Positions 34,749 through 45,646 of a DNA stretch of 64,000 nt are shown here, one piece after another. A program made the translations under genes and the position numbers. The stretch's first letter is position 1, and every line of letters begins with the position of its first letter. The notes beneath the pieces are model-generated. The model saw only the letters and a program-made list of their open reading frames with translations. It ran no database searches and was not told the DNA's origin. The stretch is from Galeopsis tetrahit (lineage: Eukaryota; Streptophyta; Magnoliopsida; Lamiales; Lamiaceae), in assembly GCA_963675135.1 (NCBI GenBank), contig OY776131.1, forward strand, positions 30,061,881-30,125,880. The letters run 5' to 3'.

Positions 34749-34956
34749 ATGAAGCCAAAACTACTTAAACATTCACAGATCAGTAGTTAAGATATATAGT
34801 TAATCATAACAGTTCATCAATTCAAAAATCAGATTAAGATTCATATTCAAAATAAGATCAGATATTATACATACTTCAATTAAGACACATAAATACCAAA
34901 TAAAAATATAAAGATAAGGTTAAGAAATGTTATCTCTTCAGCATAGTCCTTCATCT

Positions 34957-35163
34957 TCAATCTTCATTAGGAATTCTGAATGCCAAGTACATTCTATTCT
35001 TGATTTCCATCATGTGCTTATGATCAGATATGCCTTCATCTTGAATAATCTTTGAAATAATGTTTCCAACTTCAATCAGATCAGGTTCTCCATTCTCTAA
35101 TCTTGGAGGTTCCCAAACAGGTTCTTCTGGACAAATAATCTGAATACCTGCACTAGCAGCCAA
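34957..35163 (-). pseudogene. C-terminal remnant of the extra Sirevirus ORF
   Basis: The 68-codon frame ends LAFRIPNED and contains CPEEPVWEPPRLENGEPD. It aligns by eye with the last 70 residues of the long ORF at 61169 (APKPIIYMPPKLDGWID and a similar acidic end). It sits in the same place, between pol and the polypurine tract. Most of the ORF has been lost here by internal deletion. Its role is unknown; the position is that of the envelope-like gene of some Sireviruses. Confidence 0.6.
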
Positions 35164-35937
35164 TAATAAAATATGTTCTCAATCATTTATTACTTTACCT
35201 TCCCCCTTTTTGGCTTCATCATACAACTCCCTAATATACTTAAGTTGTTGAATGATTTCACCCTTTAAGATGTAGGTAAGGTCATGAGTATATTGTTTAG
35301 TAGATACAACACCAAGTTAGGTTAAATATACTCTGCTGATTTTTATCACTTTTTCAACATTATGAACTACTTATCTGGATTCAGCTGAGTATTGTGATCA
35401 GCTGAGTATAACTTCCTTGAAGATCAGATCACTTCTGGGGATCAGCACAGTAATCTAAGATCAGTTCTTTAACTTTTTTTTTTTAGTATTACTTTTTCGA
35501 TGTTTAGATCACTTTTCAGTATCAGCACAGTAACATAAGATCAGTACTGTGTTCAGATCAGTTCCCCCTTCAGTAGAGAACTCTTCTTCTGTGCCTGTTT
35601 CACCTTGGTAGAAGTATTAGTTCATGCATAAATGGTGAAATACAATACAGATTAGTATAAAATAATTAAAATAGGTCTTTGTAAGGTTTGTTCTAAGGTG
35701 ATTAGTGCTCTGAGTCAACATACATGATATTTTAGAAATCACAGATTCCCCCTTAAATGTATATTCTCAATTCCCTCAGCTTTACCAGCTTCCTCATCGG
35801 GATTTAGGCACCTTAGTAACCTTTTTACCTGATTGTGATGAATGTAGAGGTCTTGACATGGTCTGTTCTTCAGAATTACCCTTCTTGGAGTACTGTTCTT
35901 GATATCAGCTCAGTACCTGAAATGTTAGTGTACAACT

Positions 35938-38900
35938 CTATATACATGCAGGATCCATGTCTATCAATCCTAAACTTATGCAAAGCTCTCCAAATCTAGT
36001 TTCAGCCAAATGTTTTGTGAAAATGTCAGCTCTCTGAATATCAGTATGGATATTTTCCATCCTAATGTTTTTCTTTTCAACATGATCCCTAATAAAATGA
36101 TGCCTAACATATACGTGCTTACATCTAGTATGTAAAACGGGATTTTGAGTGATGGCAATTGCACTATTGCTGTCACAGAATATAGGTACATGAGATTCCA
36201 CAATATTGTAGTCTCTTAGTTGTTGCATTAGCCAAAGAAGCTGACTACAACAACTTCCTGCAGCCATATATTCTGCTTCAGTGGTAGAAGTTGCCACACT
36301 TGTTTGTTTCTTTGAAAACCATGATATGAGCTTAGAACCTAAGAATTGGCATGAACCAGAAGTTGATTTTCTATCTATCCTGCAACCACCAAAGTCAGAA
36401 TCTGAATAACCACTTAGGGATAAATCATCATCTGCAGAATACCACAAACCTCGATTAATGGTACCCTTTAGATATTTCAATATCCTTTTAGGAGTCTCCA
36501 CATGACTTTCTTTGGGATTGGCCTGAAATCTAGCACATACACCTACTGCAAATGCAATATCTGGCCTACTAGCAGTCAAATAGAGTAGAGAACCAATTAA
36601 AGCTCTGTAATAGGATTGGTCAGCAGACTTACCTTGATCATCTGGATCCATTCTGTATGTTGGCAGCATTGGTACTCCAACTGTTTTACAGGTCTTGATA
36701 CCAAATTTATCTAACAAATTTCTTGTATATTTTGCTTGATTGATAAAGATACCTTCAGATGATTGTTTTACTTGAAGACCAAGAAAATAAGTCATTTCTC
36801 CCATCATTGACATTTCAAACTTGCTTTGCATGAGCTTTGAAAAGCTTTCACTCATGCTTTTGTTAGGAGATCCAAATATTATATCATCAACATAAATTTG
36901 GACTAATAAAATGTATGTACCTTCTTGTCTTCTGAACAAAGTTCGATCCACTTTGCCCTTAGTAAATCCATTTTCAACTAAGAATAGAGAAAGAGTGTCA
37001 TACCAGGCTCTTGGAGCTTGCTTCAGACCATATAGTGCCTTCTTCAACCTGTATACTTGATTACCATTTACCTCAAATCCAGGAGGTTGTTCTACATAAA
37101 ATTCTTCAACAAGTATACCATTCAAAAATGCACTTTTCACATCCATTTGATACACAGTGAATTTCATATAAGCAGCATAAGCAAGAAACAATCTTATAGC
37201 TTCTAATCTAGCCACAGGGGCAAATGTTTCATCATAGTCAATACCCTCTGCTTGAGAGTAGCCCTGAGCCACTAATCTGGCTTTGTTTCTCACAACAAGA
37301 TCATTCTCATCTTTCTTATTTTTGAAAATCCACTTTGTACCTACCACATTGTGATCAGTAGGTCTCTCTACGAGTTCCCATACATCATTTCGAGTAAACT
37401 GATTTAATTCTTCTTGCATAGCCATAATCCAGTTACTGTCAGATAGAGCTTCTTTCACATTAGCAGGCTCAATAGAAGATAAGAAGCAACACCAATAAAA
37501 CAGAGAATTACTTGGTTCAGGCTTAGAATCAAACAGTTGTCTTCTGGTCTTAACACCTTTATTGGATTCACCAATAATCAGATCAGTAGAATGAGCAGAT
37601 TTCCATGTTTTTCCAGTTTTAACAGGAATACTTTCATCATCCACATCATGTATATCAGAATCATCAATATCAATATCATCATTTTTAGCAGGTTTATTCA
37701 CAGGAGAACAGTCAACCAATTCAGGCATTTCAATTGGTCTAGAAGACCTACCTTTGTCTTTTACCTTTTCTACATCATCATCTTTGTTTAGAACATTCAG
37801 AAATGGATTGTAGACTTGTACAGATTCATAGACTTCAGTCTCTTCATTGTCTTTATCAGTTTGAATGGTCAGATCATCAATTTTCTTACTGATCTGATGA
37901 TCAGCAGAGTCCTTTACAACTTCATCAAAGACAACATGGGGTGTTTCTTCTACACATAGAGTAGAGTAATTAAACACTCTAAATGTTTTGCTAGTAGAAG
38001 AATATCCTAAGAATATTCTCTGATCAGCTTTAGCATCAAAAGCATTTAATTTGCTCTTTCCATTGTTATGAATAAAACACTTACATCCAAAGATATGAAA
38101 ATATGAAACTCTTGGTTTTCTACCTTTCCATACCTCATAAGGAGTTTTACCATGTACTTTGTTGAATGCACATCTGTTCTGAGTGTGACAGGCAGTGTTG
38201 ATTGCCTCAGCCCAGAACTTCTGTGGTGTGTTGTACTCTGCAAGCATTGTTCTGCATGCTTCCTTTAGTGTTCTGTTTCTTCTCTCAGCTACACCATTTT
38301 GTTGGGGTGTCCTAGCTGCACTTGTCAAATGCTGAATTCCAGACTTAGAACAAAATTCTTTAATATAACAGTTTATAAATTCAGTCCCCTTGTCACTCCT
38401 GATCTTGACAATGGGCTGACCTTTTTCTACTTGCAACCTCTTTAACAGATCTGGTAGTTGGGTTTGTGTGTCACTCTTTTTGTGTAAGAAGATTGTCCAA
38501 GTGAATTTTGAATAATCATCTACCATAACCAAAGTGTACCTTCTACCATTCAGTGTAGGGGGTTTTATTGGACCATGTAGATTCATGTGCAAGTGTTCTA
38601 AGACTCTACAAGTAGAAAGAGTGGGAATTGACTTAAAGGAAACCTTTACATGTTTACCTTTTTGGCAAGCATCACACACTTGTGACTTGAAATAGATTTC
38701 ATTATGGATACCTTCAACAAGGTAGTTTCTTGCAATCTTGTTAATAATCTTAAAGTTCATATGACATAGGCGTCTGTGCCATAGCCAGCTGATTTCTTTA
38801 GGACTCTTAGAAAGAAGGCAAGCATCCCTAGGACAACTATTCCAATTTACAATGTAGACACTGCCCTGTTTAACTCCAACTAGTAGAATTGTATGTGTTC

Positions 38901-39222
38901 TTTTATCCCAGATTTTACATTTGGTGCTTTTGAAGTAAACTTTGTAGCCCCTGTCACAAAATTGAGAGACAGATAACAAATTATATTTCAGACCTTCAAC
39001 ATATGAGACATCTTGAATCTCTACACCTCCATTCTTGATGTATCCAAATCCTTTTGTGACAGCCATGGAACTATCTCCAAAGATCACCTTTGGTCCTTCC
39101 TTCTCATGATAGTCAGAAAGAAGAGTCGTGGTACCAGTCATGTGGTGAGAACACCCACTATCTATGTACCAACTTTCTCCAACTGAACCACCTTTCTTGT
39201 AAAGATCCAGTCGACCCTGCAA
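35938..39222 (-). CDS. Sirevirus pol (protease, integrase, reverse transcriptase, RNase H)
   Basis: An uninterrupted frame of 1094 codons, in the same frame as the upstream gag. Protease: SWYIDSGCSHHMTG (about residue 18). Integrase: zinc part HRRLCHMNF ... CDACQKGKH, then the core with VMVDDYSKFTW, IRSDKGTEF and PQQNGVAERRNR. Reverse transcriptase: ARLVAQGYSQAEGIDYDETF and YVDDIIFGS. RNase H: GYSDSDFGGCRIDRKS, TTEAEYMA and CDSNSAIA. The first catalytic Asp of integrase appears as Asn (HMNLHGPI, where copia elements have HMDL-type motifs), so integration activity is doubtful. The stops upstream would prevent gag-pol fusion. The listed start is only the first Met after the last stop. Confidence 0.9.
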   Translation of the reverse strand: MQGRLDLYKKGGSVGESWYIDSGCSHHMTGTTTLLSDYHEKEGPKVIFGDSSMAVTKGFGYIKNGGVEIQDVSYVEGLKYNLLSVSQFCDRGYKVYFKSTKCKIWDKRTHTILLVGVKQGSVYIVNWNSCPRDACLLSKSPKEISWLWHRRLCHMNFKIINKIARNYLVEGIHNEIYFKSQVCDACQKGKHVKVSFKSIPTLSTCRVLEHLHMNLHGPIKPPTLNGRRYTLVMVDDYSKFTWTIFLHKKSDTQTQLPDLLKRLQVEKGQPIVKIRSDKGTEFINCYIKEFCSKSGIQHLTSAARTPQQNGVAERRNRTLKEACRTMLAEYNTPQKFWAEAINTACHTQNRCAFNKVHGKTPYEVWKGRKPRVSYFHIFGCKCFIHNNGKSKLNAFDAKADQRIFLGYSSTSKTFRVFNYSTLCVEETPHVVFDEVVKDSADHQISKKIDDLTIQTDKDNEETEVYESVQVYNPFLNVLNKDDDVEKVKDKGRSSRPIEMPELVDCSPVNKPAKNDDIDIDDSDIHDVDDESIPVKTGKTWKSAHSTDLIIGESNKGVKTRRQLFDSKPEPSNSLFYWCCFLSSIEPANVKEALSDSNWIMAMQEELNQFTRNDVWELVERPTDHNVVGTKWIFKNKKDENDLVVRNKARLVAQGYSQAEGIDYDETFAPVARLEAIRLFLAYAAYMKFTVYQMDVKSAFLNGILVEEFYVEQPPGFEVNGNQVYRLKKALYGLKQAPRAWYDTLSLFLVENGFTKGKVDRTLFRRQEGTYILLVQIYVDDIIFGSPNKSMSESFSKLMQSKFEMSMMGEMTYFLGLQVKQSSEGIFINQAKYTRNLLDKFGIKTCKTVGVPMLPTYRMDPDDQGKSADQSYYRALIGSLLYLTASRPDIAFAVGVCARFQANPKESHVETPKRILKYLKGTINRGLWYSADDDLSLSGYSDSDFGGCRIDRKSTSGSCQFLGSKLISWFSKKQTSVATSTTEAEYMAAGSCCSQLLWLMQQLRDYNIVESHVPIFCDSNSAIAITQNPVLHTRCKHVYVRHHFIRDHVEKKNIRMENIHTDIQRADIFTKHLAETRFGELCISLGLIDMDPACI

Positions 39223-41793
39223 GTAGTGATCTTAATAATTTAGGTACCCTTTCTTTATTGGGGTCCTTGGGGGTTAGTAGTAAGAGGTATCCAAATGAAC
39301 ATTGAAGATTTGAATAATTGAGACCTCTTAAGTTTTTTTACCATGCTTATCACAGAACAGTACTTTGTTGACCTTATCCAAATTATTAGCAGACTTAGGA
39401 TCTATTTTTTTGAGATAACCTTTCCTTGGTTCTATCCCTTTTTCAGGAAGATCAGTATGTCTGTAATAGTTTGCATAAGGCCTAAAAACCTGTGGACCAT
39501 ACGGCTTATAGATGCGTTTTGGTCTTTCCTCTCCAATGATATCATAAGACAAAGGTGGAGGATAAAGAACAGGTTTGTTATGATAATGAGGCACAAATTT
39601 CCTAGGTTTAGTTGAGTACAGCTGAGACTGCCTTATAAAAGGAGGTCTAGGCTGTTTCCAACTTGCCTGTGGTTGTCTTGGCCTACTGTTCTGAGTCTGC
39701 CTCTTCTGATTCCAGGACTTTTCAGCTCTGGTCAGAGGAGTAGAACTCTTCTGGTATGGTCTTGACTGTACTGGTCTAGATCCATTCTTCTGTTTACCAT
39801 TCTTGGTAGTAGGAGGAATGTATTTAGACTGTACTTTAGGTTTTGGATCATTATCATAGGTCATAGGTTCTTTTCCTTTATCTAATTGCAAAGAACTTGA
39901 ACTAGCTCCAGTAGTGTTCTTAATGCCTGAAGTAGAGGAACTAGGCAGATCAGTACCTATTCCACTTTTATCATAAGGAGCTCTGTATCTGTTTGATAAT
40001 GTTTGATTAATCTTAGAAGAGTTAATCATCTCAGATAGCTTCAGATCCAAGCTCAGTACTTCAGATTCTAAGAATCTATTGCGCTCTTCAAGTTTTTCAC
40101 ATTTAATCTTTAAGTCATTGAACTCATTTGTCTCTTTAGCTTGTGTATGGAGCATACCCTGATATAACTTGTCCATAGATGCATACTTTTCTTTGAGTTG
40201 GGACAACTCTTCTGATAGCCGTGCATTTAGAACAGTTATATTAGGATCCACTTGCACTTGAGCTTCTCGAAGACTAATGATTTCTTGTCTTTAAGATATG
40301 TTCTTATCACTGATTTCCATGAATGCTTTGTTAGCTGGTAGGAGGTCTTCTTCATTCACTCCATTGGAATGATGAAGACTACTCCCTACACTACTATCAG
40401 CAGTGTCACATAAATCAGAATCAGAATCAGATTCATCACAAGATTGAAATGATGTGACAGATGATACCTCTTGATCTATTTTTGCCATCATGACTAGTCC
40501 ATCATCTGCAATGAAGACTTCTTTCTCACTGCTAGAAGGGTAATCAGAAGAAGACGATGGCAACTCATCTGAATCCGTATCAGATTCATTGTTGGCCACC
40601 ATTGCCCTCTTACCCTTTGCATATTTGCGATCTCTCTTTGCTTTCCTTTCTCTTCTGTCTTCAGAACTCAGCTCAGGACATTCATGAATGTAATGACCTG
40701 GCTTTTCACAGTTATAACACAGAGGTTCATTAGTAGTACGTTTAGAAGGAGAATGATATCGGTTCCTGTCCTTTCTATCAGTAGAGTTTCTATCCTTCCT
40801 ATCAGCAAAGTTCCTATCTCTTCTTTTCTCATTAGAGATCGCATCTCTCCTTTCAGAAGATTTGTGATCCCTTCTGGTCCTAGAAGAGTCCCTGTTATTA
40901 GAGCCCTGAGTGTCCTTATAGAATCTTTTGTATCTACCATACCTCTTGTTAAGTTTATCAAACCTCTTAATCATTAAATTCAACTGATCCTTAAGATCAA
41001 GATCAGTACTCTCTAGTTCATCTTTTATGCTTGAGGACTTAGACATAGATGATCTAGACTTCTTAGAGGTAGATGCCTTAAGTGCAATACTCTTAGAGAT
41101 TTCCTTAACCCTATCACCGCTTACTATTGAATCTTCTTCATCCAATTCAAACTCATGTGCCTAAAGGGTTTGGAAGGTGGTTTCAGCAGACCAGGTATCT
41201 ATGTCCTGTGTGTTTTTAATGATCAATTTGACCATTTTCCACCTGTCATCTAAAACCTTAAGAATACGCAGGTTGATCTCCCTATTGGTGTAAGTCTTTC
41301 TTAAAACATCCAAGTCATTCATAATCTTTGTAAAGCGAGTATCGAGCTGGTCTATTGTTTCACCAGTCTTGATTTTGAATGATTCGAACCGCTGGACAGC
41401 AGTGGATAGTTTGCTTTCCTTTATAAGAGAAGTTCCCTCACAAATGATAGCTAACTTGTCCCACATCTCTTTGGCTGATTTACATTTAACCACTTTCCCT
41501 AGATATTCGTTGGGAAGGGTGTGCAAAATGTAATTCTTTGCCAAGCTGTCTAAGTTGTTCTGCCTCATCTCTTCAGTAGTTAAATCTAACCTGGGTTTTG
41601 GCACGAGAACACCAATGGCTTTGGAAGGCTCCAGATTTGCAGTGTTGGGTATCATGGTAGTGATTGGCCCTTCTTTGATCACAGACATCATTAGATCATG
41701 GGTTGAACTGAAAATGGCCTCCATCCTCAGTTTCCAATAATCGTAATCTGCAACTTTGAACTTTGGAAGATTATTGATGTTAGTTTCTTCCAT
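39223..41793 (-). pseudogene. Sirevirus gag with several in-frame stops
   Basis: From ATG 41793 (MEETNINNLPKFKVADYDYW) the frame stays the same to pol but is cut by TAG 41161-41163 and TAA at 40291-40293, 39328-39330, 39274-39276 and 39232-39234. The first part is the capsid-like domain. The second has basic and Ser-rich tracts and a zinc knuckle CYNCEKPGHYIHEC (about 40720-40680). The third is a heptad-rich coiled coil (LSEELSQLKEKYASMDKLY, about 40215-40160), followed by a basic Pro/Tyr-rich tail. The coiled coil is the C-terminal gag extension typical of Sireviruses. There is no frameshift: damage is by stops only, and the first reads naturally as Gln (TL-stop-AHEFEL). Confidence 0.88.
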
Positions 41794-41940
41794 GATAGAA
41801 CAGACAGTTAAGATCAGTAATATGGCAAATAGGTTCAGATAGTCAAGAAAGATCAAGAAACAATTATCAGTAATGAGAGACAATTAGACTTTCCCCAAAG
41901 TCTACAAGGTTATCTAGAAACAACAGTCCAAAGAACTACT

Positions 41941-41952
41941 GCTCTGATACCA
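41941..41952 (-). other. Primer-binding site (initiator Met tRNA type)
   Basis: On the minus strand TGGTATCAGAGC lies two bases after the 5' LTR end (ACA, AG, TGG...). It is complementary to the 3' end of initiator-methionine tRNA, standard for plant copia elements. Confidence 0.95.
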
Positions 41953-41954
41953 CT

Positions 41955-43341
41955 TGTTGGTCCCAAAGTTGAGTTTTAGATTGAGTATGCTAAGAAAAAG
42001 TCTAGAGGGGAGGGGTGAATAGACTTTTCAAATTCTATCAAAATATCAGAGTTATAAGTGCGGAAATGTGTTCTGTATGTTACTGCTCTTAGAATCAGAT
42101 CAGTAATCAACAGTTAGCTTTTATACTCAACTTTTCTTTAAATCTTTCCTTTAGAAAACTTACTGTTCTTGGTTAAACAAATATATCAACACATAATCAA
42201 AACAGAAAGTAAAGAACACAAGATTTTTATAGTGGTTCGACAATTGTCTACATCCACTCTCACAACTCCAGTTGCGATGTTTTATTACTCTTTTCTTCTT
42301 GACTACTTGTAGTTTAGAGTCCCAAAATTAAGACTTCGATCTTGTCGATTATACCACCAGGTATATCTTCGATCAACTAGTAATTTCACAAGTAACTAGC
42401 ACACTTGTTTACACAATACAAACTTAAAATGAAAAGTAAAACTTCTCTTTGTAGTAGCCTTTGATTCTTCTCTTCAGATCTGTGGCTTCTCTTCAGTACG
42501 ATCTTCTTGACTCTGTGAGTGCTTGAATACTTGAATGCTTCTTGATTGCTCTTGAATACTTTGAGTAGCAGTAGTCTCAGTAGTCTTTTCAAGTAGAAGA
42601 TCACACGGTATTTATAAGCAATAGTATGACAGTTAGCAGTTTGTGAACTAACTCTCAACTAACTCATAACCGTTTCTTGTTGTAACTTCCTTCTTTTTGT
42701 AACCAACTTAAAACTTATCCATAAGTCAGCATATGTCTTCAAATATATCCAGTTACGCTTCAAATAAGTCATCCAAACTTATTCTTCAAATAAACCAACT
42801 CAGCACAGTAAACTACTCTTCTTAGTTTTACTGCTCTTGGTCAATCAGCACAGTTCTTCCAAAACTGTTCTTACTTCCTTCAAAAACTTCTTTTAGTCTT
42901 CTGAGCTTCAACTTGACTTCTCTTGATAATCTTCATATCCTGAAGTAGTCTTCTGATATCTCTTAGTCATCTTTCTTCAATCTAATCTACTGTTCTAAAC
43001 TTTTATAATGCTGAAATACAATAGAATATAACTTTACAAATATAAAACTCATCTATACATCAACTGAACTACATACACATGAGTATAACTAAGTCCTATA
43101 CTATAAGTTGTCTATACAATTCATTCATCAGCTTAGTTCTTAAACAGTTCATATATCAGATTACTAAAACATAAGATCAGTAAACTCAGACTTCATATCA
43201 CATTAAGATCAGTAATCCTAATTCATATAACTCAGTTAGAATAACATATAATCACATATATTATTAACTCTAAGTTGCTTTTGGCCATCAAAACATATAA
43301 TCATCAATTAGAACACTGTTTATAGGATTCATATCCCAACA
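41955..43341 (-). repeat. 5' LTR of Sirevirus 1
   Basis: 1387 bp, same length as the 3' LTR and differing at one position by eye. Unlike a normal element it is not the outer edge: more element sequence follows to 43655. Confidence 0.95.
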
Positions 43342-43655
43342 ATTTTCCCCTTTTTGATGAAGCCAAAACTACTTAAACATTCACAGATCAGTAGTTAAGA
43401 TATATAGTTAATCATAACAGTTCATCAATTCAAAAATCAGATTAAGATTCATATTCAAAATAAGATCAGATATTATACATACTTCAATTAAGACATATAA
43501 ATACCAAATAAAAATATTAAGATCAGTAATCCTAATTCATATAACTTAGTTAGAATAACACATAATCACATATATCATTAACTCTAAGTTGCTTTTGGCC
43601 ATCAAAACATATAATCATCATTTAGAACATTGTTTATAGGATTCATATCCCAACA
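43342..43655 (-). repeat. Extra outer piece: pre-PPT internal sequence plus LTR fragment
   Basis: 43342-43516 matches 34734-34910 (sequence before the 3' LTR, one difference). 43517-43655 matches the first 139 bases of the LTR with five differences. The junction is at AAAAATAT/TAAGATCAG. The outer TGTTGGGA end is followed by the AAGAC target duplication. The piece therefore belongs to the integrated unit although it is more diverged (about 3.6%) than the inner LTR pair. Confidence 0.85.
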
Positions 43656-43660
43656 AAGAC

Positions 43661-43879
43661 TTTGGCTTAAGAATAATAAGTGGAAGATAAAGTAGTGAAT
43701 AATGTTTGTTAGAGAGAAGAAAATGATAAAATTTAGTTTTTCACTTTGGACTATTGTTAAGTGCAATAATAGTACTCTTACATTTATTTATAAAACTGTA
43801 ACAGACATTAAATTGTGTGTTATTGTCTTTGTATTTTGCATGCATTAATGTGTATTACTGTTTTTGCATTATTTATAAA
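43661..43879. other. Low-complexity flank
   Basis: Contains GTGTGTTATTGTCTTTGTATT and TGCATGCATTAATGTG. The right flank of the Helitron candidate (from 51272) has the same kind of sequence (TGCATGCATTAATATGTG, TGTGTTATTCTCTTG), as if one low-complexity tract had been split. Confidence 0.5.
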
Positions 43880-44079
43880 ATTAGTGTAAGACCCGCGTTT
43901 TACACGGAGTTGAAATAAATTTATAATATATTTTAATGGGTGGTGCTAAACATCCAGAATCTGGATATCCAAAAAAGGGCAGTTTGGTAATTTTATGTTT
44001 TAAGTTGTGTTAAAATGACAAATATACCCTTAAGTGTAAAAATCATATTTTTCGAATTAAATAATAAAATCTGACTTTA

Positions 44080-44104
44080 CTCTCTCTCTCTCTCTCTCTC
44101 TCTT
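44080..44104 (+). repeat. (CT)n microsatellite
   Basis: About 12 CT units. A second (CT)n run lies at 48774-48792. Confidence 0.9.
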
Positions 44105-44157
44105 TTTGTTTTCAAGGCAGTAATAATTACACACACCAATCCATTTCAAATGTTGTA

Positions 44158-44433
44158 CTCCCTCCGTCCCACAACTGTTTGCACACTTACCTTATTTGTC
44201 CGCCCCACAATTGTTTGCACACCCATAAAAGGAAACTTCTTCATAAACCCCACCCTCACAATATTCACAAAAAAAAAAAAAAAAAAATGCCATTACTTTT
44301 ACTCTCTTTCCAATCACCTTTTTACTTTATTCATATAACTTTACAAAATTACCCCTCAACACTCCACTCATTACACTTTTTTCTTAAAAAGTGTGCCCAC
44401 TTTGTGGTGCAAACACTTCCGGGACGGAGGGAG
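44158..44433. mobile_element. Stowaway-type MITE, same family as 9412-9682
   Basis: 276 bp, CTCCCTCCGTCCCACAACTG at one end and CGGGACGGAGGGAG at the other, flanked by TA (44156-44157, 44434-44435). Internal sequence (AGTGTGCCCACTTTGTGGTG, ACTCCACTCATTACAC) is the inverse of that in the 9.4-kb copy. Confidence 0.9.
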
Positions 44434-44564
44434 TATTTAATTACACTCCATCTCTATTTCCTTCTTCCTTCTTTCCTAAGAACTCCATCTTCCTCAAACG
44501 AAAAACTCCATTTTTATAATTTTGTGCTGGAAAAAAAAATAAAAACTTCGTCTTCTTCGTCAGA

Positions 44565-45017
44565 ATGTATAGCCAATCGGAAAAAAAGATTGAAAATTTT
44601 TACGTCGTCTTCAAAGGCGTACGAGTAGGTATATACGATAGTTGGAGTGATTGTGCTCCACATGTCCTCGGATTCAAAGGATCCTTGTACAGATCTTACC
44701 GGAGTGAAGAAGAGGCTATCGATGCATACACATCCTTTTTCTAGCAGAGGTCGTATGGTGATGATTCCTATTTCCAGCAGAGGTCGTATAGAGATGATTC
44801 AATTTCGAATCTTGGATTAAATGTGAATGAAGATGAAACGAAGGAGGTTGCTTCAAGTTCTTATCAGCCGACAAGAATCCGAAATGGCCTTATGCAATAT
44901 TACCAGTCTTTAGCCATTCTTGTTCCTATACTTCTGTTTTTTTGTTTTATTTTTGGAATTGTAGGTGGTTTTGCAAGTTTGTTTTTTTGGTGTTCATTCT
45001 ATAATTGTAAAATGTAA
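44565..45017 (+). pseudogene. Viroplasmin-like (RNase H1 N-terminal) ORF with C-terminal membrane segment
   Basis: From ATG 44565 the frame gives NFYVVFKGVRVGIYDSWSDC and SYRSEEEAIDAY, the caulimovirus-VI/RNase H1 N-terminal fold that binds RNA-DNA hybrids in known members. A TAG follows at 44742-44744, and the same frame continues to TAA at 45015-45017. The second part has a repeat of the first linker (QQRSY.DDS) and one strongly hydrophobic stretch, SLAILVPILLFFCFIFGIVG, likely a membrane helix near the C-terminus. The linker duplicate reads TTC CAG CAG where the first copy reads TTC TAG CAG, so the stop was probably a CAG. Undamaged, the product would be about 150 residues. Function is unknown. 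Confidence 0.6.
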
Positions 45018-45055
45018 TATGCATTTCTAGCCCTCAATCAAGCTATGCAATGTTA

Positions 45056-45172
45056 TTTTTTAAAAGTGTGTTTATTGTTAGATTAATTTGATGAATTTAC
45101 TGGAATTTATTATTTTTAAAAAGTGTGTTTATTGTTAGATTAATTTGATGAATTTACTGGAATTTAAAAGAA
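45056..45172 (+). repeat. Two-copy 58-bp tandem repeat
   Basis: AAAAGTGTGTTTATTGTTAG and TGATGAATTTACTGGAATTT occur twice, 58 bp apart. The rest of 45173-45640 is AT-rich with no gene. Confidence 0.8.
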
Positions 45173-45646
45173 TCGACGATTGTTAGTGAAATTGAGGAAG
45201 ATTACAACTTAAATTTCATTAATGAATTCCTTTGATAAGAATTGGAGATTTTTCAAAAGATGTTAATTTGTGTTAATTTGGTTAAGATATGAAATTTTTC
45301 AAAAGATGTTAATTTGGGGATTTTTACAAGTGAGAGATTTTAATATGTTTAGATTAATTTGATAAATTTATTGCAATTAATAAACTTCAAACAAGATTAC
45401 ATCCCAAAATTGGTGTTAGTCGCTTTAATGGTGTTGTTAATTTAGTTGTTTATCTTACAAAACACAATAAATAAAGTAAGGGTAAACCGACTAATTAATA
45501 GCAAAAAACGATTTCATTTGATCATTTCGATTAGAAAATGGTGGGGAAGATTACATCCCACAATGACAAAAAAAAAAAAAACTAAGATAAACATAAACAT
45601 AAATTTAAAACAAACACCTAATTAGTAGATAAACTTAACCATCATT

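Larger units (their letters stand above)
33347..43655 (-). mobile_element. Sirevirus-type copia retrotransposon with composite 5' end
   Basis: The element is flanked by the 5-bp duplication AAGAC (33342-33346 and 43656-43660). On the minus strand, in order: a 139-bp LTR piece (43655-43517); 175 bp of the region before the polypurine tract (43516-43342); the complete 5' LTR (43341-41955); the primer-binding site; gag-pol in one frame; about 1.2 kb of mainly non-coding DNA; the polypurine tract; and the 3' LTR (34733-33347). Sirevirus traits are 1387-bp LTRs, an initiator-Met primer site, a gag with a long coiled-coil extension, and repeated polypurine-like motifs after pol (near 34735, 35203, 35562 and 35749). 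Confidence 0.92.

Noticed and set aside
39217..39341. Possible intron between gag and pol of Sirevirus 1 (GT at 39341, TACTAAC, TTGCAG at 39217)
   Set aside because: The segment is 125 bases, not a multiple of three, and would put pol out of frame with gag, while the unspliced frames agree.
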